The position numbers were made by a program, and so were the translations under genes. The notes under the pieces were generated by a model. That model saw nothing but the letters and a program-made list of their open reading frames with translations. It made no database searches and was not told where the DNA came from. From positions 1 through 21,187 of the forward strand of contig JBNGIS010032771.1 in assembly GCA_049999725.1 (NCBI GenBank): a DNA stretch of 21,187 bases, read 5' to 3'. Origin of the DNA: Haplomitrium mnioides (taxonomy: Eukaryota > Marchantiophyta > Haplomitriopsida > Calobryales). Numbering within the stretch: position 1 is the stretch's first letter; every line of letters begins with the position of its first letter. Positions 9,270 to 19,296 of this stretch are shown here, piece by piece.

Positions 9270-10280
9270 TGTGGAGGGTGCCGCCATGTACAGTAGGCGT
9301 GGAAATTTTTGTACATTTGTATGTTTAGCGTTGCATAGTGGGTTGTGTTTGTTAGTGTCAATGTGTTGTGTGAGTGGGGCGTGGATGGTCACCAAGTTGA
9401 CTAAAGCAAGGGAGGTCAGAGCGGCGGCCATAGAGGAGCCCAAGAAGGAGGAAGGTGTTTGCAGGGTCGCTGCACAATTAAAAGATGAGTTATGTCAGTT
9501 GGGTGTGTTTGAGTTTTTTCATTTTTTTTGCGATTACTGAGCTTCTAGCCTTGTTTAAGTCCTTCAGTTTGCATTAGTCATTTGTATCCTTTTGTATTTT
9601 ATTGTTTTATTGTTGTTATGCCAATCTTGCACCTTCCTCCTCTCCCTTCTCTTCCTTTCTTTTCTGCTTTCCCCAGTGAATGTCATGGATCATGCAATGC
9701 AAAGGGGAGCCATGTGGAATCCAGAGGAGTCAGGTAAGAAGGCTAGCAGGAGGATCAAAGGAACTTGCACCAAATCGTGATAGAGGCAGGGCTGACAAGG
9801 GTGATCAAGAGGAAGTCAAAGAGAGGTGAGAGGAGAGATAAGAAGAATGGAGCAGCAAAAGAATTCGAGGAGAGGAGGGCAAAGATTGAAGGGGATGAAT
9901 CGTGGAGAAATTCATGGAGGAGGGAGCCAGCAACATCGAAGAGGAATCATGTGAGGAGGAATTCATGAGAAGAGTTATGAGAGATGAAGGCAAGGGGGAG
10001 GACAGTCAGGATGCGTGCAGAGGACCATCACGCAAGTGGATCGGAAGTCGCAGCACTGCGGAGACTTGCCCAGCGACAACGAACGTCATACAAAGGAGTA
10101 TGCGGCGGGTGAAGCCAGATAGAGAGAAGGCAACAAGATGAATTCGGAGGATGAGGCCCCGCGGTGGGTCGTCCAAGCGAGAAGGGAAGGAAGTGCTTTG
10201 TAATCGGAAGCCAACTGCTACAATCGGACCAGAGGAGGAGGATCTATGCGAAGAATCAACCCGAAGGAAGAAAGACCTGA
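9270..10280 (+). other. Post-pol noncoding spacer
   Basis: No convincing gene. A frame across 9232-9540 overlaps the pol end and looks fortuitous. A pyrimidine-rich run, about 9629-9675, ends in CCCCAG and could pass for a splice acceptor, or on the minus strand for a polypurine tract. From about 9684 to 10280 the sequence is purine-rich with small open frames full of Arg, Lys, Glu and Ser, as expected from composition. It is most likely 3' untranslated sequence of the retroelement. Confidence 0.5.
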
Positions 10281-10850
10281 GGAGTTCGTGGGTTGTTGGG
10301 AAACATGGCGTCTCCGGCGCGCTTCACAGGATTCAACAAGTGACGTGGTGGCTTGTGGGGGCCCAAAGAGCTTAACGGGGTCGCGCCACTTTAAGTGGGG
10401 AACTCGATTAAGCGGGTTCCGATCCGTCTTCTGACGTGGGGGAACCGTTTAACAAGGATCCGCTAAGGAGGGTCTGACGGGTTGTAAGGTAAGGGAAAAA
10501 CGGGGATGAGCAAAGCGGTGACTGACAAAAAGATGACTTGTCACCATTCTGCGGCATGGAGGATTGCTAGGAAGGACAATTACAAGGCTAAGCAGGAAGG
10601 ACGAAGCGGCAATTCATCACAATTTCGGAGCTTGCAGGAGTCCGTGGGGCACTAGGGAAACGTGGCATCCTCGGTGTACTTCACAGGATTCAAGGACACG
10701 TGGCGGTCCCAGGGAGTCCACGGACCCTTAGCGGGAAAGTGGCGGGCCCCACAAATCTTAATGGGGTTGAGCCTCCCTAAGTGAGGAGCCCAGTTAAGTG
10801 GGTTCCGATCCGTCTTCCGACGTAGGGAGCCCACTTAATAGGGATATGTT
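10281..10850 (+). repeat. Diverged direct duplication, two copies about 360-386 bp apart
   Basis: Copy 1 is about 10281-10460 and copy 2 about 10638-10850. They share TTCACAGGATTCAA (10323 and 10680) and GGGTTCCGATCCGTCTTC (10414 and 10800), with related sequence between. The spacing changes from 357 to 386 bp because of an insertion in copy 2. The region between the copies (10461-10637) holds no gene. Confidence 0.8.
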
Positions 10851-10864
10851 GGAAAGCCCAACTG

Positions 10865-11345
10865 GAGACCAAGGAAAGAGCGCCGAAAGGGCAATTTATC
10901 GCGGGTTCAACCAGAGGAGAATAAGTAAAGCCCAAAGGGTGATGAATCACGAGTCCGGCCAGATGAAGAACAAGCAGTGGCGAAAAGGAGATCTATTGAC
11001 GATCCTACCAGAAGAACCAAGGAATGCGAAAGAGCAACCTATCAGCGATCCAGCAAGAGGCAAGGAAAGAGCGTCGAAAACGCGACTTATTGTGGGCCTA
11101 ACTAGAGGAGAATCGAGGAAACCGAAAGGGCGATCTATTGCGATGTCGGCCAAAGGAGAGCCAAGTGGTGCCGAAGGGGTGATTCATCGACGATATGGCC
11201 AAAGGAAGATCAAAGATGGCAAAAAGACGATCTATCGATGATCTGACCAAAAGGACAAGCAAAGGCGAAAAGGTGATCAATCGACGATCCGACTAGAAGA
11301 AGAAGCAAGAGACGAGCAGCCGAAAAGGCGACCTACCACCAATCT
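10865..11345 (+). repeat. 48-bp degenerate tandem array, about 10 units
   Basis: About ten units of 43-55 bp (typically 46-49) follow a pattern of CCAGAAGGA, then AAGCAAG, then GCGAAAAGGCGATCTATCG, then ACGATCCG. Most units lie near 48 bp and partly keep an open frame (10798-11241), but the encoded peptide is only a repeat of Lys/Arg/Gly-rich text. Position downstream of pol matches the tandem repeats known between pol and the 3' LTR in Tat-lineage elements. Confidence 0.85.
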
Positions 11346-11590
11346 GGAAATGAGGAGGACAAAAGTTTGAAGAAGTACAGGCGACGATGAAAGTTTGACG
11401 AGGAGCGACGTGGAGTCCGCTACAGTTCTTATATCAAGCAGAAGGATAACTTAAGCAAAAGGAGCATCAAGAGCATACAATTCTTATTACGAGCGGACTT
11501 CAAAACGGCGACAATAGTATTGTTCTTACTCAATGAGGGAATAGTTTTACGAATGACGTGGCATCCGCGAAAGAGAGGAGGAGTCAGCGG
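11346..11590. other. Spacer with no recognisable feature
   Basis: I see no gene, RNA or clear repeat here. Composition resembles the flanking post-pol sequence. Confidence 0.5.
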
Positions 11591-11795
11591 ATCAACCACG
11601 GAATCCAGTCAATGTGACGGTCCGCCTACCCCTTTGCGGGGCGACGTCCGACGGTGTGGCTGCGGATGACGTGGCAATCAAGGGTGGTCCAAGGGGTCCT
11701 TCGGGTCAATGATAGGTCAACTGCGGAATCCAGTCAAAGTGATGGTCAGACCACCCCTTTGCTGGGCAGCGTCAGACGGCGCGGCTCAGAAGAAG
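11591..11795 (+). repeat. Direct duplication, 125-bp spacing
   Basis: A block of about 60 bp beginning GAATCCAGTCAA at 11601 recurs at 11726. Both copies continue with GTGA(C/T)GGTC, CCCTTTG, GGGC and GACGG, then GGCT. The offset is 125 bp. Confidence 0.8.
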
Positions 11796-11824
11796 GTCAA
11801 CTAGAACACGTGGTGGCTTACGGA

Positions 11825-11944
11825 GGTCCGCGAGCGATTGCGAGGATCCGTGAGCGACTGCGGGGGTCCGTGAATGACTGCGGGGGTCCATAAGTGACTA
11901 CGGAGGTCCATGAGTGACTGCAGAAACTCGTGAGCGTTTGCGGA
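11825..11944 (+). repeat. 20-bp tandem array, six units
   Basis: Six units of exactly 20 bp: 11825, 11845, 11865, 11885, 11905 and 11925. The approximate consensus is GGTCCGTGAGTGACTGCGGG. The fourth and fifth units have CAT in place of CGT, and the sixth is the most diverged. The array has no coding role that I can see. Confidence 0.92.
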
Positions 11945-13286
11945 AACGTGGCAACATGCGAGAGTCCACGGGCAATCTCGGAGGCATGGCAATGAGGAGA
12001 ATCGAGGAAAATTACGAAGCAGCTGCGAGATACGTCGGGTAGCCCATCTGCTGCGAATCCAGTCCTCTCCAAGCAAATTTCTTCGGATTTCTCTGCATAA
12101 AGACCTCTTCGACCAAACTTGGGATCTGCACTCAACGTCCTGCTTCGAAGAAATCAAATTGGGACTACTATGGGGTTTGCTAATGCGTCTAGCGGCGAGG
12201 TGATTCCAAGTTGAATATCTGCAATTGAGAGCATTATGGATCGAAAGTAGAGTTCAGCCAAGCCTTCTCCGAAATTTCCCTCTTCCGATCGTGAAGGCTT
12301 CAAGAGACGACCATTAAACTCGGGCTGGCTGCCAAGTGTCACCTTGTCAAGAAGCGGTTGCTAACAAGAAAAACTGCCAAGTCCAGCGAAGAGAGGAGGA
12401 TCGATCTTGATGAAGAAATTGTTGGAGGGGGGACGCGCGCCTGCGAAGGGGGGTATAGATGGGATCGCTGCGACATTCTGGGGGTTGTTGTTTATGCAAA
12501 ATTGAGTTGTGTTAGCAAACTCGAAGAGGACAAAGCAGCGAGAGAGAGAGAGGAGAGAATTCCAACTAAGATTTACATAAGGCGAGTGGATTCGTGCAGG
12601 GGGACCAGTGGGGGTGGAGGTGGACTAGAGGGGCACTGAGAATCGTTGAGTGTGGAGCTCTAGAGTCTAAGGCGATCCAGGTGGACTCATCGTTGCGGGT
12701 GGACTAGCATTTGGAGGTGGATCGCCACTTGAATTTGAAGGGAGTTCTTTCCGTCTTGAATTCGTGAGAGGCTACCAAATGGGGATCTTGGGGTTGTGTC
12801 AGCATTGTCTGTGTAGGAGCATCAATCCTAGGGGCGCTTGGGGGCGTTTTTGGTCGTAATTCTCAAGTGGAGTCAAGAGAGGAGTGGATGTGTTAGTGCC
12901 TGCGCACTACAGAGAAGATCCATTCGAAACTCAAGATGGAGTGGGTGGCCAGCAGTCAAGGGGACTGTCTTCCAGAGGTGGAAGTTAAAGAAATCCTCTT
13001 CCAAGCCCGAGGAAGTAAATTTAGGGCTTCTCGCTAGGGAAGTTGAAAAACTATCTAGATGAGAGTGCGTGGGTGAAGCATTGAGGGCAACTGAAGTTGC
13101 TGATGGGAGTTGAAGGAGGATTGGGAGAAAAGATTGGTTCTTGAGAGGTGGACAGGCTTGCAAAGTTGGCAAGGCAGGGGGATGTATAGGTGTCTTTATG
13201 TTCATGTGTGTCTAGTTAGATTTGTGTTATGCTTGTAGTTCTGTGGAGTTCTAGTAATTAGAGTACCTGCATTCCATCTATTTGCT
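11945..13286. other. Unassigned spacer between plus-strand tail and minus-strand PBS
   Basis: No supported gene. It should contain the end of the plus-strand retroelement and the leader downstream of the minus-strand PBS, but I cannot place the boundary and see no clear plus-strand LTR. Purine-rich and G-rich stretches occur at 12420-12460, 12535-12560 and 12597-12635. Open frames on both strands are short and without family resemblance. Confidence 0.5.
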
Positions 13287-13304
13287 TCCCTGGCAACGGC
13301 GCCA
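13287..13304 (-). other. Primer-binding site for tRNA-Asp (minus orientation)
   Basis: Read on the minus strand the sequence is TGGCGCCGTTGCCAGGGA. It is complementary to the 3' end of plant tRNA-Asp (ending CCCCGGCAACGGCGCCA) with one mismatch. Many plant Ty3/gypsy elements prime from this tRNA. It lies 9 nt from the proposed LTR end at 13314, and its orientation is opposite to the gag-pol on the plus strand. Confidence 0.85.
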
Positions 13305-13313
13305 AAAATCTCT

Positions 13314-14232
13314 TGTAGTAATAAAGAAATCTCGACAATGTAAGATTTATCCTTCTCCAGGTTCTTTTACTTGAGGAGGACATAGATTTATGATAGAATC
13401 GACCTACTTCTTAGCAAAATCTCTTCTTTCAGCATCCAAGAAAATCTAGGGTTCATAATCAGATTCCACATGCTGAAAATGGGACTCCACAATTCCTCTG
13501 CGGATTCAAACAAGTCAAATGAGCCCTTCCAAAATGTTGCTTTTGGTTTCAATCGCCGCCTCCAAAGCTCCGCTTAGGACTTAGTTCCGCCAGCCATCTG
13601 CCGCTGCTATCAACTGGGAAGCTTGACCGACTTATACGTCCTTGTACCTTCCTCTGTACGTTGACTGTACCACTATCCAACAATTCTGTTGACAATTCCC
13701 TTGACTTTTCCCTACTATAAGACAGCAAACACTTCGGAACCCGCTGTCCAACGTAGTTTTCCACCTGGAAGCTTGACTGTCATTCCGCTGTTTTCCTTCC
13801 GACTTTTGACCTCACTTCTTGGGACTCGAACCGACTCGGTTCCGAATCCGATTTCTGACTCCCCTAGCATCAACTTCCGCTATGCCTCTTGCGCTCGACA
13901 CGCGTCCTTCCGATACTTTGGATCTCGCTGATCCTTTCCTCGTTCGCTCTTTTAAACTTCAACTTCCACAATCTTGTGATGTATTTGTTCTCGCGCATCA
14001 AATGAGAAATCCGTTTTCTCCCTTGCGATTCACAAGGACTAAAGAGCAGCTTCTTTTGGCTCTTCTATAATCTTCTTCTCACTCTCCATTCTCTTATATC
14101 TGACTAGGCTGTAGTTTTTGGATTTGAGACTCTTACCTTGAGCAAAGATTAGGAATTCACGCAGTGATTCCCAGTCCATCGACTAGAACTTAACCTTACG
14201 AACCCATTGGTTTGCAAGGCTAATTCTCACCA
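13314..14232 (-). mobile_element. Probable LTR of a second retroelement (919 bp, TG...CA)
   Basis: On the minus strand the segment begins TGGTGAG at 14232, directly after a polypurine run, and ends TTACTACA at 13314, nine bases before the tRNA-Asp PBS. TG...CA ends are canonical for LTRs, and the length is reasonable for plant gypsy elements. The PBS end is well supported. The PPT end rests on the purine tract and the TG alone, since I see no second copy in the window to compare with. Plus- and minus-strand open frames inside it (for example 13549-13764 and 13689-13931) look fortuitous. Confidence 0.55.
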
Positions 14233-14251
14233 CTCTTTCCCTCTCTCTTGC
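14233..14251 (-). other. Candidate polypurine tract
   Basis: The minus strand reads GCAAGAGAGAGGGAAAGAG and is immediately followed by TG of the proposed LTR. This is where plus-strand DNA synthesis is primed in LTR elements. It marks the internal region upstream of it (towards higher coordinates) as the 3' end of an element. Confidence 0.5.
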
Positions 14252-14267
14252 CTATTTAACAAGGCTC

Positions 14268-17200
14268 CTACTTACCACATGCGATCAGGTAGGCCCTACG
14301 CTGGCTCAAGATGCCCCTCCCTACCGCATCGTCTTCCTTCATGGGTAACTTTGCTGATTTTGAACACATAACCAATTCAAAGGCAATTTCCAAAAAGCTT
14401 AAGCTGACTTTGCCTTCTTTCACTAGATGACAATTTGTAAATTCACATAAATAAGAAGGCAATCAAATTAAGTTCCTCTTCCTGCATCCAAAACAGATTC
14501 CCCTTTTGTCCACGCTTACGTGAATTCTCTTTCTTACTCTAGATAAGATGACATAATACAATCTTTGCACAATTCAAAATCTTCTCCAAAGAATTTTGTA
14601 CTTGGCATATAACAACCAAAATTTGCCACCGCTTCAATAATCAGCAAAAGCAACCTTCAGTTTAAAGTCCTGAGGAGACTTATACAAATTCATAATTCCC
14701 AAAACGACACTTCTGAACCAACAAGAGGACTTTTCTAACCTAAGGTAACTTTAAAATCTCTTCAGACAAGTTTACTCGAAATAAATCTTGAGTTACTTCG
14801 GAGTATCTATGCTCCTCCAATGCTGCTAACTATTCCCGTAAGTTGGCTACTTCTTGATTCACCTCATCCAAATTGAAAACCAGTCTTTGCATACTTACAT
14901 TCATTCAATTCAAAGTCTGATTCCACACTTGCTGCACTTTGTTCTACATTTTCTTCAATCCCATTGCATCGCAAGCTGCCTTTAATAGGTCCTCCAAAAA
15001 TTCCCTCTTTTCCCTTTCCAAAGAATCTTTCTACCAGACTGCCAACTTCCGCTGCAGGGTATTAGCCCGGTTTTCTTTAATGGACTTTGACATCTTGAGA
15101 GTCTAGTATAGCCTTACCCATTCTTTCTCCTTCTTCGCATGTATCCGCTTTTGCGCCTCCATACTCGTCAATTCACTGATCAATTTACAAGCCTCGGGCT
15201 GAAGTAAGGCCTTTTCTCTGAAGAGTTGTTGACTCCTCCCTCTTTCCTCCTGAAGCTCTTTTGTCACCCTACAACGTTTTTCCTCATGAATAAGAAAACT
15301 CTCCTCTCTCTACTTCAGCAAAATTTCCAAGGTTGCTACTTTCTTTTTCAAAGCATCCACTTGAGTTGAATCCTCAATATCCCGTTGTTTCTCCCTCTGC
15401 ATCTGCGCCAGGGATTTTCAAAGTATTTTTTAGGTTTCCCTTTCCTCTTGAATCATTCCTTCCAATCTGCTTTCCTTGAGCTCCATCTTCCGCCTTAGAA
15501 GCTCGTATGTGCTTACCCAATTTTCAGATTCCGTTTTGGATTCTTGTACTATCTCTTTCCTTTCGTTTGAATCACCGGAGGATCCTCGGAAGACTCCTTC
15601 GAAGCAGACTTTAGGTTCTTCTCCTTATCACTAGACTCTTCTTCTTCCAATGGGTCCACCCTTGAAAGCTTTACTTCTGCCGGAGTTGGAATTTCAATAA
15701 GATGTAGGAGACCCTCCCCCGATCTTATATTTTCCACCTCCACAAGCACTACATCGGAGTCTTCCACTCCCACGTCTACGAATGCTTCCGGCACTACTGC
15801 TAAACTTGCAATAGAATCCCGCTTCGGATCCAAAGAAGGCCATGCTTCCTCACCTTTGCTTTATGCCATGCGTTGGGTGTCAATTTCTTCCAAAGTTCTA
15901 CCCCAATCCGCTCTTTCTTCTTCAAGATCAATCATCTCAATGGTCCGACCCTCACCTGGCTTTCGATAAGCCAAGGGGTAGACCATCATTTCCTCTGGCA
16001 TCTTCCCTTGATCTCTTGCTCGACTTTCCTTAGGCACCTACATTTCTTTCAATTCTGTTCTGGTCCTCTTCTAAGGTTTCAAATAAGGAGAATAAAAAAT
16101 TCTGATTTCCACTCTCTCTCTCGGAATAGGATCAATCGATGACATTTTCTAGGGCTTCCTTCCTAGTTTGTTTGAGACTCCATCCTCCCATACCGTTTCT
16201 TCTGACATTGTTCACTGATCCTTCTCCAAGAAATCTCGCTCTTTAGGAGTGCAGACTCCATTAGCCTCCATATGGTTTAAATTAAACAAAGCGTACCAAA
16301 TGACTGGGCTCTTTCCCCACCTGATCCGAAAATACATCAGAATGCTACTATAAATAAACTACACCATCCCATTGGTATGCCCTCTCTACGCATTCAATAA
16401 GACAATTAAATTTGTCTTAGTCACATGTCTAGGCTTTGGTTGAAAAAGAATTGTGCCAAACACTTGCACGAATTCTTCCAACAAGGGATCCGTAATTTCA
16501 TGAACCTTGTAACCATCATTGGTTACAGACAGATCAGAGCAAAGATAGGCCAAATGCCCATCTTGCTTCAACCTTACTTCTGGGACATCAGCTTCAGGAA
16601 GCTGATATATCTTCTGCACTGCTTCTTCCGAATAATGTACCAATTCTCCTCGAAAAGAGAACATCGATTCTCCAGCCACTACCTCCACCATTTTGAAATT
16701 CCCTTAGCTGATCATACTTCTCAAGTTATGATCCCAAATGCGCCCCACAAACTTCTAGAGCCCTCGGCTCTTTAGAACCTTCCTCAGATCATAGGAAATC
16801 CTTAGAATATAGGGACTCTTCACTGGCCCCGTAGGCACAAACTCCCCATCAGCCTTCAGATCTTTTACTTTCATCTCCTTTGTGGGAAGTACTTCCACTT
16901 GGCTTTTCTGTGATGGCACATGTGATTCGAACAATATCTTCTTCCTCTCCGATCTTTGTGTAGCGACTCGTCATCCTCTAGCTCTCGAGGCTCTCCACGC
17001 TCTCCTTGGGATGATTTCCTTGTTTGAAAGCAATAAACACTTCAAACCTCATTGGAACCGTTTAACAACTTAATTTCAAAATAACCTCATATGACACCCT
17101 CCCGAATCCAAAATTGGAAATGTATCCGACCGTTGGGAACTTTCCAAAGCCACTTTTGACTTAAGTTCAACTCCCCTCTTCAGAACAGCTCCTAAAATCC

Positions 17201-17270
17201 TCTTCGAACTCACATATTTAAAAACCATAAACAACTTTGGCTCATCCAAAATCCGATTATGTAGTAACAT
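14268..17270 (-). pseudogene. Decayed coiled-coil gene, possibly a retroelement extra ORF
   Basis: One minus-strand frame can be followed from 17270 to 15549 (574 codons) through about 14 stops. A one-base shift near 15550 then leads into a long coiled coil down to about 14760. A basic C-terminal part ends RRAYLIACGK and TAG near 14268. Recognisable stretches: SPYILRISYDLRKVLKSRG and FRGELVHYSEEAVQKIYQLP (N-terminal globular part, 16390-16840); an acidic segment (DPLEEEESSDKEKN) at about 15650; heptad-rich text such as DALKKKVATLEILLK and EREKREFLEDLLKAA. The FRGE...IYQLP part recalls the retroelement-linked plant domain known as putative plant transposon protein, but only loosely. Its end lies 17 bp from the polypurine tract, which suggests it is the 3'-terminal ORF of the element owning that LTR. 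Most stops in the coiled-coil half are TAG. A decayed host gene is the alternative. Confidence 0.55.
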
Positions 17271-17404
17271 CTTTCAAAGCCTCCAAACACATATATTTAT
17301 CAAAATTTTCCATCTTTTAAGCTCTCTCCAAAATTATTTTTCTTTAAAAATTCTTTAAAAAAAACTTATTCATGAATTCCTTTGCTGAACTCTACGTCAC
17401 AAAC

Positions 17405-17596
17405 TGTGAAGTCCATGCGAGCATGGACTATAACGTATTTGTGCGCAAGGATTGTGAAGTCCATGCAAACATGGACTATAAAGTCCTAGTGCGCAAGGAT
17501 TGTGAAGTCTATGCGCGCATGGACTGTGAAGTCAGCGCGCGCATGGACTGTGAAGTCAGCGCGCGCATGGACTTCATAGTCCTTGCACGAAGTAAC
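17405..17596. repeat. 24-bp palindrome-core array, eight units
   Basis: Eight contiguous 24-bp units start at 17405, 17429, 17453, 17477, 17501, 17525, 17549 and 17573. Units 1, 3, 5, 6 and 7 follow TGTGAAGTCCATGCGCGCATGG with palindromic or half-palindromic cores. Units 2 and 4 are a related variant (TATAA...GTGCGCAAGGAT), so the first four units form a 48-bp higher-order repeat. Units 6 and 7 are identical. The array lies downstream of a strong donor-like GTAAGT (minus, 17688) of gene B', so it is probably intronic. Confidence 0.92.
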
Positions 17597-18194
17597 TCAA
17601 AACGTATTTTTATCATAACCAAAGACAAGTTAGCGTAAATTCACCACAACTCCAAAGAAATGAATGTATAGTGAAAAAAATAACTTACCAAAAGCTTCTC
17701 GAAACTATAATAGAATGCAACCATCTTGGACTCCTCTGTGTAGAGAAGGTGCTCCTCTCTTGCTTCCTCTTAGCTGCTATAGTAAACTTCAGAACAAAAA
17801 CTTTTTACCATCACTGCCAAAACTTTATGTCTCTTTACCTCTCAAGATATTTCATCCATTGAAATCTCTCTAGCTTCCACGCGTTTCAAATTTGAAATTT
17901 TCATTTTGTCAAGAAAACCTTGAAGGGACCTCCAAGGTGTCCACTTCATATCCTCCATTCTAAGAGATCTCTTGGCCTTTGGCTTTGTGGCAGTTATTAG
18001 TGTTTTTCTCCCACATCAAAAATATACTCTGTTGTAGATCCTAGAGCTCACCACTTTGAAAAGCAAGCTAGAACCAGTTGTCTTGAGAAGTGAATATCTT
18101 CTCAAGTGTGGACTTGGGCTTGATCTCCAAGATTTCCAGCATCAATTTTCTTTTCAATTTCTAGGATGACACCATCCCACTCTCCACAAACCTT

Positions 18195-18560
18195 TGATGC
18201 CAATATTCAACCTTTTGAATTGAGGTCATTTCCAACCTATACCTCTTGTTGTAATTGTTATCAGTTGCAAAAATACGAGCCTCTATTGGTGCAAGGCCTA
18301 CGTATACATAGCAGTTGTAGAGCTAGAGCGCTGGATTCTTCGCTCTATATTTTGTTATCAAAAGCTGCCTTGCTATAGCATTGTGATTGCCTTCTGCAAT
18401 CTTGTAGTGATACTTGTCAAGGTTCTAAATATCGAACTTTGACTTGTTCTTCAACCCACACTTTGGGTCAATAACAACAATAAGCAAACTATGCACATAT
18501 TTTTTTGATAGCATTCTCTGTGTTAGAAACTCAACGAAATCTTCATTTATCCTTCTAATT
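18195..18560 (-). other. ParB/Srx-like segment within gene B'
   Basis: The order of blocks resembles the ParB N-terminal/sulfiredoxin-like fold: a helix (EDFVEFLTQRM), a strand (SLLIVVID), Y-K-I-A-E-G-N-H (the G-x-H/GERR-type loop, codons for GNH at 18391-18383) followed by a helix, a strand C-Y-V-Y-V-G-L, then E-A-R-I-F-A and an N-N-containing helix. TAG codons fall after KSKFDI and after KNPAL. The assignment is by pattern only; no HTH domain was identified. Confidence 0.4.
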
Positions 18561-19200
18561 TGGAAAGGCCCCAAGATGTCCATTCCAGGTTTCGGCAGAT
18601 TCAAGTTCTCCAGCCTAATAGTGATTGTTTCTTCGCAGACTCTGCATCGCTGGATTGCATAATCCTTGATTTTTTTTGTCTTCCTAAGATATTGTCTGAG
18701 GGTCCACCTACTCCCGTTCCTGGAAAGTTCGCAACCCCTTCTGGAATTGCTTTTTCACTCTTGATGTTGGAGCTTGAACTGGCTCCGGCTCTAATTCTTA
18801 ACCCGAGCTGCTTGGTGCTAAACACAAAGGGGCAACAAAAGACAACCTTGCTGGAGATTCAGAGGAGGCTGGCTCATCCTCAATGACTGGTACTAGAACA
18901 TGCTTTTTCTTTTGGAGTGACTATTTCTTCTTTTTGGGAGCCTCAGCTGGCTCTACCTCCTTTCTTTCTTTTGTGAGCTGAAAATGTAGTTGCACTCAAA
19001 TGCGGCACTAGTTGTTGAATATTAACGCCTTGCTTAGGCTTCAGAATTTTTATGTGGATGGCCAACTTTATGAAATTGCGTTTGATGCGCTTCGCGTCTT
19101 TGTAGCCATCGACAAAATCCGCCAGAAACTGAGTAAACTGAAAACAAAACAAAAAACAATTAGACACAAGTACAAGTGTTCAAGGCAAGAAAAAAGGCAA

Positions 19201-19296
19201 TGCAGTCCAAGCATGCATGGACTTCAATAACCATGCGAGCATGGACTCCCAAGTCCATGCACGCATGGATCCCGGAACTCCATGCGCGCATGGACC
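19201..19296 (-). repeat. 24-bp palindrome-core array in gene B' intron, four units
   Basis: Minus-strand units start at 19296, 19272, 19248 and 19224. The first two are near-perfect palindromes (GGTCCATGCGCGCATGGA, GGATCCATGCGTGCATGGAC). The third and fourth are slightly decayed. The intron position matches the left copy. Confidence 0.9.

Noticed and set aside
9232-9540. 102-codon plus-strand frame after pol
   Set aside because: It overlaps the shifted end of pol in another frame, has a mixed hydrophobic/charged composition without family resemblance, and no supporting context.
9629-9676. Minus-strand polypurine tract and start of a 3' LTR paired with the LTR at 13314-14232
   Set aside because: The sequence that would follow (TGCAAGATTGG) does not match the start of that LTR (TGGTGAGAATT), so they are not a pair.
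10798-11241. 147-codon basic protein
   Set aside because: The frame is open because the tandem unit is near a multiple of three; the peptide is only the repeat unit translated.
12597-12635. G-quadruplex motif
   Set aside because: G-rich, but only three runs of three or more G are close enough; not a clear four-run motif.
13287-13304. tRNA-Asp gene
   Set aside because: Only the last 17-18 nt of the tRNA match; there is no cloverleaf upstream. It is a primer-binding site.
17405-17596. CRISPR array
   Set aside because: Repeats are contiguous 24-bp units without unique spacers, there are no cas genes, and the context is plant-like.
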